Shown here piece after piece: positions 1 to 7,400 of a stretch of 8,644 nt of DNA (positions are counted from its first letter, which is position 1; each line of letters begins with the position of its first letter). The position numbers and the translations under genes are program-made. The stretch is from an uncultured Prevotellaceae bacterium (GTDB lineage Bacteria > Bacteroidota > Bacteroidia > Bacteroidales > Muribaculaceae). The DNA is taken from positions 1-8,644 of the forward strand of contig CALBLR010000282.1 of NCBI GenBank assembly GCA_937896015.1. Direction: 5' to 3'. Under the pieces are notes generated by a model, which was not told the DNA's origin, ran no database searches, and worked only from the letters and a program-made list of their open reading frames with translations.

Positions 1-1
1 A

Positions 2-703
2 GCAGGCACAGTACACAAATATCAAGGGCGTGAGGAAGATGCCATAATAATGAGCGTGGTCGACAACCAAATTTCAGATTTTGCCGATGACGCCAACCTG
101 CTGAATGTGGCCGTATCGAGAGCAAAAAAGAAATTCTGTCTGGTTATGACAGGCAACGACCAAAACAAGAACGGCAACATTATGGATTTGCTAAATTATA
201 TTGCCTACAACAACTGTTCAGTGACCGAAAGCAAATTGGCATCAATATTCGACTACCTATATGAGCAATACACCGAGCAGCGCATGGCATTCATTGAAGC
301 AAATCCGCATATTTCGGAGTATGCCTCAGAAAACCTGACATACGCAATGCTTACCGATGTCATCACATCGGCCTCCCAATTTAAAGTGTTTAAGGTGCTG
401 TGCCACGTTCCGCTGCGGCAGGTGGTGAAAGACACATCAATCATGAGTGAGGATGAGTTGAAATACGCCTCCAACTACAATACTCACATCGACTTCCTGA
501 TTATAAACAAGGTGAGCAAACTACCAGTGCTTGCTATCGAAACCGATGGCTATACATTCCACAACGAAGAGACCGACCAGCATCAGCGAGACTTAATGAA
601 GAATCACATACTTGCATCGTATGGCCTGCCTTTGTTGAGGCTGTCTACAAAAGGCAGCGGAGAGAAGGAAAGGATTATTTCTTTGCTGAAGGAATTGACA
701 TAG
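2..703 (+). CDS. SF1 helicase C-terminus with nuclease-like domain (5' partial)
   Basis: Partial gene: the reading frame is open from base 2, so the ATG at 50 is not the true start; 233 residues are visible. The stretch encoded from base 8 reads TVHKYQGREEDAII, which matches helicase motif V of the UvrD/Upf1-like superfamily 1. It is followed by NLLNVAVSRAKK (95-130), which matches motif VI with its arginine. The C-terminal half contains HIDFLII, LAIETDGYTFH and a final GLPLLRLST (about 485-645). This pattern of Asp, then Glu-x-Asp-Gly and His, then a late hydrophobic LLR strand is typical of DUF2726/DUF559-like PD-(D/E)XK-related nuclease folds. The likely role is ATP-driven nucleic-acid unwinding coupled to a nuclease-like domain; such fusions occur in DNA repair and in phage or mobile-element defence, and the sequence does not choose between them. 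The ATPase motifs lie outside the window. The gene is AT-richer than the large gene downstream and freely uses TCA, CTA and TTA codons. The helicase call is firm; the nuclease activity is inferred. Confidence 0.85.
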   Translation, partial: AGTVHKYQGREEDAIIMSVVDNQISDFADDANLLNVAVSRAKKKFCLVMTGNDQNKNGNIMDLLNYIAYNNCSVTESKLASIFDYLYEQYTEQRMAFIEANPHISEYASENLTYAMLTDVITSASQFKVFKVLCHVPLRQVVKDTSIMSEDELKYASNYNTHIDFLIINKVSKLPVLAIETDGYTFHNEETDQHQRDLMKNHILASYGLPLLRLSTKGSGEKERIISLLKELT

Positions 704-782
704 GCATTTTGCGGTCATTGTGAATTTACTGCGCCGCGTCAACGCTTGGCAAAACTTTAGCAAAAGCGAAAATTAAGTGGCA

Positions 783-815
783 TATTGTTAATTGATTGGA
801 AAAGCATTAACTTTG
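783..815 (+). promoter_or_regulatory. Predicted Bacteroidota-type promoter of the riboswitch transcript
   Basis: TAACTTTG at 808-815 is an exact match to the Bacteroidota -7 box TAnnTTTG. A TATTG at 783-787 sits 20 bases upstream, in the place of the -33 TTTG box. Initiation would be expected within about ten bases downstream of the -7 box, just before the first riboswitch stem at 835. This positional fit between promoter and aptamer supports both calls. No experimental start site is known here. Confidence 0.65.
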
Positions 816-830
816 CACTGTGCAACAATT

Positions 831-1060
831 CTCTTGCATGGTGGCTCGCGCTGCGATTAATTGGGAATGCCGTGCAATCCGGCAACAGTACCCGCTGCTG
901 TGAGACGCCTGAGAAGCTGCGCCGCAACGCCGAAGTTTCCCCACCGCTTTTTGCGTGGGGCGTCGGGAAGAGTAGCCACTGGCCGCGCCCAAACCGCGAG
1001 GCTGGGAAGGCTGGCGCAGTGGAGGTGCCGAGTCAGAACACCTGCCACCATCTGCATAGG
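831..1060 (+). ncRNA. Cobalamin riboswitch, AdoCbl (class I)-like
   Basis: The conserved cobalamin aptamer elements occur in the correct order. GGGAA (863-867) is followed by CGTGCAATCC (871-880) and then CCCGCTGCTGTGA (891-903). CCACTG (976-981) pairs with CAGTGG (1017-1022), and between them lies GGGAAGG (1004-1010). The B12 box reads AGTCAGAACACCTGCC (1031-1046). Closing stem: TGCATGGTGGC (835-845) pairs with GCCACCATCTGCA (1044-1056) around one extra base. GGG 863-865 pairs with CCC 891-893, and TGCCG 868-872 with CGGCA 880-884. A peripheral hairpin (CCCCA 939-943 plus CGC, a T5 loop, GCG plus TGGGG 956-960) suggests the larger adenosylcobalamin class. Such elements bind cobalamin in the nascent mRNA and normally switch off uptake or synthesis genes when the vitamin is plentiful. 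The only plus-strand gene following it in the window is the giant T9SS protein at 1392. Confidence 0.93.
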
Positions 1061-1391
1061 GACGCACGCTAAAACCCACTGGGTGTGGCCCGACAGGCAC
1101 ACACGCAGAGTGAGCGAGCCAATTGCTGTTTCCGGGATTAGAGGCAGGAATAGAGCGACACTTGCAATCTTTTTTCATGGCATAGGGCCGCATGGCCTCG
1201 ATGCCGGCATTTGCCGCTTGACTACAGAAAGGAATCCACCCTGAAAACCGCCTTTTGCTTTGCTGGAAGCAAACAGAATTGGCACTCAATGCAGTGTGCG
1301 GGGGCACGCCGCAACTATTTGAATTTGAAACGATAAAGAAACCAAGTGATTAATTACCAATTTTGTTTAACTTCCAAAACTTCCACTAACT
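1061..1391 (+). promoter_or_regulatory. Long leader between riboswitch and start codon (possible expression platform)
   Basis: These 331 bases hold no credible gene; the short open frames here show no recognisable protein character. Several small structures are visible: GTGTGGCC (1083-1090) pairing with GGC-A-CACAC (1096-1104); ATTGC (1122-1126) pairing with GCAAT (1164-1168) just before a T6 run (1170-1175); TTTGC/GCAAA (1259-1273); and GTGC/GCAC around a G4 loop (1296-1307). The last ~75 bases before the ATG are AT-rich and lack a Shine-Dalgarno sequence, as is usual in Bacteroidota. The region probably couples ligand binding to expression, but which structure does so cannot be decided by eye. 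Confidence 0.5.
1122..1175 (+). terminator. Weak candidate attenuator: imperfect stem plus T6
   Basis: ATTGC at 1122-1126 pairs with GCAAT at 1164-1168. Inside it, the segment at about 1127-1133 can pair imperfectly with GGAATA at 1147-1152. One intervening base then leads to six T at 1170-1175. It lies about 110 bases after the B12 box, a plausible place for premature termination controlled by the riboswitch. The stem is short and has a large asymmetric internal loop, so it may not work as a terminator; many Bacteroidota B12 riboswitches are thought to act on translation instead. Confidence 0.25.
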
Positions 1392-1475
1392 ATGTTTAGA
1401 AACAAGTTGGCCACGTTTTGCCACGCCATGCTGCTGATGCTGCTGTGGTGCGCTTTGCCTGCCTATGCGCAGGCC
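1392..1475 (+). other. Sec signal peptide of the giant protein
   Basis: Residues 1-28 have a basic N-region (MFRNK), a hydrophobic core (AMLLMLLWCALP, residues 12-23) and an Ala-x-Ala end, with possible cleavage after A26 (AYA) or A28 (AQA). Cys20 lies inside the core and is preceded by Trp, which does not fit a lipobox, so signal peptidase I processing is expected rather than lipidation. Confidence 0.88.
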
Positions 1476-4400
1476 GAGAACACGCTCAACATGCCTCAGT
1501 TTGGCAAGCAGACCGTGACCGTGAGCGACGAGCTCACATTCTATGACATGAAAGGTACTGGAAAAATCAGCTCATCGACCAGCAACAACTCAATGGCGAC
1601 TGTAGTGTTCAAACCCGCCGACGCGGGCAAGGCGATACAGATTGTGTTTGAGAGCATCGACGTGCAGAACGACGGCGCAAGCTGGCCGGGATACGTCAAT
1701 GTATACTCGGGTGAGTTTGATGCCGACAACACCTTCAACTATCCCACAACCACGGGTGGTGTGCAGGGCACAAAGGGCTTTCCTGACAATGAGAACCTGC
1801 TTGCTTCGCTCGATGGCAAGTATTCCAACCTGGAATACACTTCGACCGACGCCAGCGGCGCCCTGTCGGTTTGCTTCCAGTACAAGTATGCCAAAGCCTG
1901 CGACGGCTGGGTGGCCAAGGTGCGCCAAGTTACCGTGAGCGACATGAAGCTCACCGGCGCCTCTACGTCATACGCCGGCGTGCCGGCCTCGGTTTATGCC
2001 GGCAAGAAGGGCGTGACTCTGGGCACGCTCAACATTGCCACTGAAGGCATCATGCACCCCGACACGCTGACCGCAATCAGCTTTGGCCTGCCAAAGAACG
2101 GCGGTGTGGTCGACGCCACCAAGCTGCGCTTGATGCACGGCGATTACGCCGTCGACGCCACTGTGGCCGATGCCGGCAACGGCTCCTACACCATGGCGGT
2201 CAGCAACAAGATAGGCACTGGCGACAACGCCTACACCATTGTGGGCGACGTGCTTGACTCGGCTCCATTCAACAGCGAGGTGAGCCTCGACATCACGGGC
2301 TTTGCCACCAAGGCATATCCCGCAGGCTACACAGGCCTTGTGAAGGGCGAAGCGGCCGTGAGCAAGGTTGCTCCCATGGTGCGTATGGGCACCACTCCAG
2401 CCACCTATACGGTTGGCGACCAGCCGTTGTCGTTCTACGACGATGGCGGCCCCGAGGGCAACATTTCGCAAAGCTTCTCGGGCCAGGTCACCTTCAAGCC
2501 CGCCACGGCAGGCAAGAAGGTGATGATCGACTTCTCGATGATTGACCTGTTCAACACTTCATCTATTGGCAAAAACGACATTCTGAATGTGTACTACGGC
2601 TCAAGCGCCAATCCCGACAGCCTGGCCGTCACCTATCTCAAGGAGAAATCGGGCGTGATTCGCTCGATGGCCGCCGACGGCGCGCTCACCGTGACCCTCA
2701 CAAGCACCACCGGCACCGGATTCAAGAAGGGCTTTGAGGCCACTGTGTCGCAGTTCACCCCGCAGGCCATGACACTGAGCGGCGTCACCGCCGACAAGCC
2801 CACCACCACTACTGTAGCGGCCGGCGACACCGACCAGCCCATTATGCGCATCAAGCTCACCACGGCCAACACCGAGCCGGCTCTGCGCGCGCAGAAGATG
2901 ACTTTCACCACCGCCGGCACAAATGACAAGGTGGCCGGTGCAAGCGTCTTCTTCACTGGCAGGAGCGCCGACTTCGGCACGGCCAAGAAGGTGGGCACGG
3001 CCATTGTGAGTGCCGACGACTTCGTGGTGCCCTTCACTGCCGACGTGGCCCTCACCGAGGGCGACAACTACTTCTGGCTGGCATATGACGTGAAAGGCAA
3101 CGCCCTGAGCGGAGGCGCCATCGACGCCACCGTGAAGAGCGTGACCCTCTCGGGCAGCGAGCAGGCTGTGGCCGAGGGCAATCCCGCAGGCGAGCGCAAA
3201 ATCGACAACGTGGTGATGTCGGCCATCGGCACCACCCACAAGACCATATATGGCGAGTGGACCTACAAGAGCACCCCTAACAGCAGCTACAGCGAGACTG
3301 GCTATGCCAGCACAGCCGGCGACCAGACGGTGGTGTTCACTCCCGGCACCGAAGGCCACAAGATAGAGATTGAGTTCAGCAAGTTCTCCATCTCTTATCC
3401 GTACTATTCAAGCAGTGACACGCCCTACTTCCGCATCTACAGCGGTTCGGAGGCCAATGCAGCCAATCTGCTTTGGGAATGCACTAAGGACACTAAGGAC
3501 GCTGGTCCTGAGGGCAAGCTGCGCTCAACCGACCCCAACGGTGTGATGACCGTGGTGTTCAACGCCAACGGTGTGAGCAGCTACAGCGGCGGCTGGAAGG
3601 CTTCCGTGCGCGAATACATGTCGCAGCCCATGGCTGTCGACAGCGTGATTGTGACCCAAGCCTCGACTTCGGTGATTCCCACCAGCCCCGCCGGCCACAA
3701 TCTGGCCATCATTGGCTTCAACATTGTCACCAAGGGCGACATCAATGCCAAGGAACTTTCGAAAATCACCCTCAACCTCAAGGGCTGCCAGGACAAGGTG
3801 GCCAAGGTAATGCTCTACAATCCTGAGTCGGCCGACACGCTGGGCGTGGCTGTGCCCGACGCCTCGAAGCAGAGCCTCGAAGTGGCGCTGAACGCTCCCG
3901 CAACCCTCGTTGAGGGCAACAACAACTTCATTGTGGCCTACGACATGCTCGAAGGCGTGTCGGCCGGCCAAAGCCTCACCTCAATCACCCTGAGCGGCAG
4001 CGATGTGGCTGTGCCCAACGGCGACCCCGCCGGCGAGCGCGTAACCAAAAACATCTACCTTATGGAGCCGGGCACTGGCCATGTGGTGACTGTGGGTCCC
4101 GAGGGCCTCATGTTCTACGACGACGGCGGTGCCACCGACAAGACCTCAAAGGGCCTGAAAGGCACCGTGACATTCGTTCCGCGCGATCCCGGCAAGGTGG
4201 TGCGCATGGTAATCAAGGAGTGGGGCGTTGGCGCCAACGACAACTTCAGCCTGTCGTTCGGCGGTGAGGACAAGGCCACTCCCGATGTAAAGTGGACCAA
4301 CACCAAGGCAGGCGTGGGCACCGACCTGCGCTCGCTCAGCGACGACGGCAAACTCACCTTTAAGGTGGCTGCCGGCTCCTACTATCAGGGCGACGGCTGG

Positions 4401-7400
4401 GCCATCGAGGTGAGCGAATACGAACTGCAGTCGCTCAGCATCGACTCCGTGGCTGTGACTCCTGTGTGCACAGCCAGCACCATGGCCGGCTCCACCGAGG
4501 TGATGCAGCGCGTCGATGTGAAAGTGGGCGGCGACAAGGGCAACCTCAACGTTAGCTCGCTCAAGCTCAAGGTCGACGCCATGCAGCTTGCCGACGTGGC
4601 TGCCGTGCGCGTTGTCGCCACCGACACCGCAAGCGTCTACACTGCCAGCAAGGTGCTGGCAGAACTCAAGCCCGTAAGCAACGCCGACAATGAGATGGCT
4701 CTCGATTACGGCATCACCCTGCCTGGCACCTACAAGCTGTGGGTGGTGTACGACATAGCCCCGACGGCCATGCCGCAGAACACCATCAAGTCCGCTCTGC
4801 AGGGCATCACCATCTCGGGCATCACCACCGACCTCAGCGCAGCCGCCGTGGCCAAGACCACAGTGGCCAGCGGCATGCACGGCACATTCACCGTGGGCGC
4901 CTCGCGCAAAGCCGACTTCCCGACCATCAAGGCAGCTGTCGATGCCATGGCCAAAGGCATCGACGGCCCAGTGGTGCTCAATCTTGAAAGCGGCAGCTAC
5001 AACGAGGTTGTCACCATCAAGGACATCAAGGGCGCTTCGGCCACCAACACCATCACCCTGCGCTCGCAGTCGGGCAAATACCAGGATGTGGTGATTTATG
5101 ACAACAAATACAACGAGCCCGGCTACAGCGACGACAAGCTGGACAAGGAGTTTGGCGTGTTCACTGTGTATGGCACCCCCCACGTCACCGTTGAGGGCGT
5201 CACAGTGAGCACCACCGACACCAGCTACCCCTCGGTGATGCGTCTGCAAAACGGCAGCACACACTTCACTCTGCGCAATTCTAAGCTGCTTGCTCCCGAA
5301 ACGGAGTCGTACAGCGCCAACGTCGACCTGTTTGAAGTGCATGTGGCTTCCGACCGGCCGCAACACGTGAGCCACTTCGTCACCATTGACAACAACGTGC
5401 TCGATGGCGCCTACAACGCCCTCTCGATGGGCGCGCAGTGGATCACCAACCCCTATGAGACTGGCGATGTGATCACCAACAACGTGTTCCGCAACCAGGG
5501 CGCAAAGGGCATCTACCTTATGGACGCCGACAATGTGACCATCAAGGGCAATGTGTTTGAGAACAATGTGACCGGCAAGAGCGACTATGACGCAATCGAC
5601 ATCACTGCCACTGGCCGCAACCTGATTGAAGGCAACACATTCAACCTGGCCACCAAGAACTACTGCACCGCAATATATGTGCGCAGCATGCTCTCCGACG
5701 AGGCCCAGCCCAGCGTGATTGCCAACAACGCCATCCGCCTTGCCCCCGAAAGCACCAGCGCAAGCTATGCCATGCGCTTCTCGTCGGCATCGAGCAACGT
5801 GAATGTGGCCTACAACACCGTGAGCCTTGTGGGCGGCGGCTCTTCGTCGGCCGCAGTGATGCTCGGCGATGTGGTGAAGGGCACATTTGTCAACAACCTG
5901 CTCCAGAACGAGGGCAACGGCTATGTGTGGCGCGCCAACAAGGCCGACTACATTGCCGATGCCGAGTTCAAGCGCAATGTGATGCACACGGCAGGCACCA
6001 GCATAGCCTATGTGGCAGAAGCCATATCGGGCCGTGAAGACTGGGCCGAGACCACTGGCGACACCACCAGCATCGATGCCTCCAAGGCATTTGTGAGCGA
6101 CATCGAACTGATGCCAGCGAGCGCCGACAACCTCAACATTGCCGAGCCTCTGAGCTATGTCACCACCGACATCACCGGCGCCACACGCGCCGCCGCTCCC
6201 ACAGTGGGCGCCTACGAGTTCAGCGACCAGTTCCCGATTCCCGACTACGCCGAGGGCTACCCGCAATTTGTGGGCATAGCCAACACCTCGGCCACAATGG
6301 TTGTCAAGACCACAGCAAGCGGCATGGCCGCAGTGCTTGTGAAGAAAGCCAGCGAGGCCGCGCCCACAAGCGAAGATGTTGAGGGCAGCGACAACATTGT
6401 GGACGTGCGCCGCGGAGTTGAGACCGAAATAGCACTCAGCGGCCTTGAGAAGTCTACCGACTACAAGGCCTACTCGGTGCTCTACAACGTTAAGGGTGAG
6501 AAGAGCGGCGTGATTGTGAGCGATGTGTTCACCACCGCCACCGATCCCACTCAGGTGTCCACATTCGAGAATGTGACCACCACCGCCACCGGCTTCACCG
6601 ACGGCACCGCAGCCTTCAAGGGCTTTGAGGTGGTGACCGTGACCGACGCCGTGGTCGACGGCAACAAGGTGGCACAGGTGGCCGCCGGCGCAACCGGCGA
6701 GGTGTCCATCACCAACTCGGAGAAGGGACTTGTGCTCAACGGCTTCTTTCTGAAGTCGGCTTCGGCAGTGGCCGCAGCCACCGCCGACACCACATTCACC
6801 CTGCCCTCTACCGGCGGCAAGTGGATGTTCATCAATCTGCGCGACAAGGGTCTTATCGCAACCCTCAAGCTCACTGCGGGCGACAGCCTGCTGCAAATCG
6901 ACAACTTCAGCGGCGAGCCGCTCGACCTCATAGCTCTGCTCAGCGATGTCACCGTGAACAAGGGCGGGCAGTTTACCCTTGCGCCCAGCATCAACGCCTC
7001 GCGCGGTGTGGCTCCCTACACCTATAAGTGGACCAGCCTCTATGGCGCCGACCTTGGCACCGCCAGCAGCCTCAGCATGACTGCCAGCAGCCTTGGCATC
7101 TACAAGGTCACCGTGACCGATGCCTGGGGCAACACCAGCGACGCCAGCGCGCAGGTCAACGTGATTGGCAAGGCAGTGCCAGGCACCTTCGAGGAGAAGA
7201 CCCTCGATAGCGAGACCTACTGGAACGGAGAGAACACCGGCAACAGCGTGAGCGGCACCCTCAGCTACTGGTACACCGGCTCTTATCTGCTTGCCGTTCA
7301 AAACCACACCGCCACATGGTGGGGCGGCTTCGGCCTGTCGAATGAAACGAGCACCGAGTACACTTCGCTCAGCCACCAGTTCCGTTCGTCAACCGGCGGC

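Noticed and set aside
50..52. ATG at 50 as the start of the helicase gene
   Set aside because: The frame is open upstream to base 2 and encodes helicase motif V just before this ATG, so it is an internal methionine of a gene cut by the window edge.
743..768. CGCTT/AAGCG inverted repeat after the helicase gene as its terminator
   Set aside because: The stem is only five base pairs with a 16-base loop and is followed by A-rich rather than T-rich sequence.
785..1307. Overlapping open frames on both strands across the upstream region (785-1072, 861-1244 on plus; 807-1307, 857-1102 on minus)
   Set aside because: They overlie the conserved cobalamin riboswitch, whose constraints and GC content explain the open frames. 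None resembles a known protein.
1320..1365. A second promoter close to the giant gene (TGAATTTG at 1320-1327 or CAATTTTG at 1358-1365)
   Set aside because: Both are one base off the TAnnTTTG box and neither has a TTTG-like box at the right distance upstream. The promoter at 783-815 is better and fits the riboswitch.
1449..1451. Cys20 as a lipoprotein cysteine of the giant protein
   Set aside because: It is preceded by Leu-Leu-Trp, and Trp directly before the cysteine does not fit a lipobox. An Ala-x-Ala site and a T9SS tail indicate ordinary signal peptidase I processing.
4881..6221. Calling the beta-helix an active pectate lyase
   Set aside because: The fold is clear, but I could not identify a lyase catalytic arrangement and no carbohydrate-utilisation genes are nearby, so only the fold is claimed.
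4146..7376. 1,076-codon open frame on the minus strand inside the giant gene
   Set aside because: It is exactly in register with the sense codons and encodes a His/Gly/Ala/Val-rich product with no recognisable domains. It is explained by avoidance of TTA, CTA and TCA in the sense gene.
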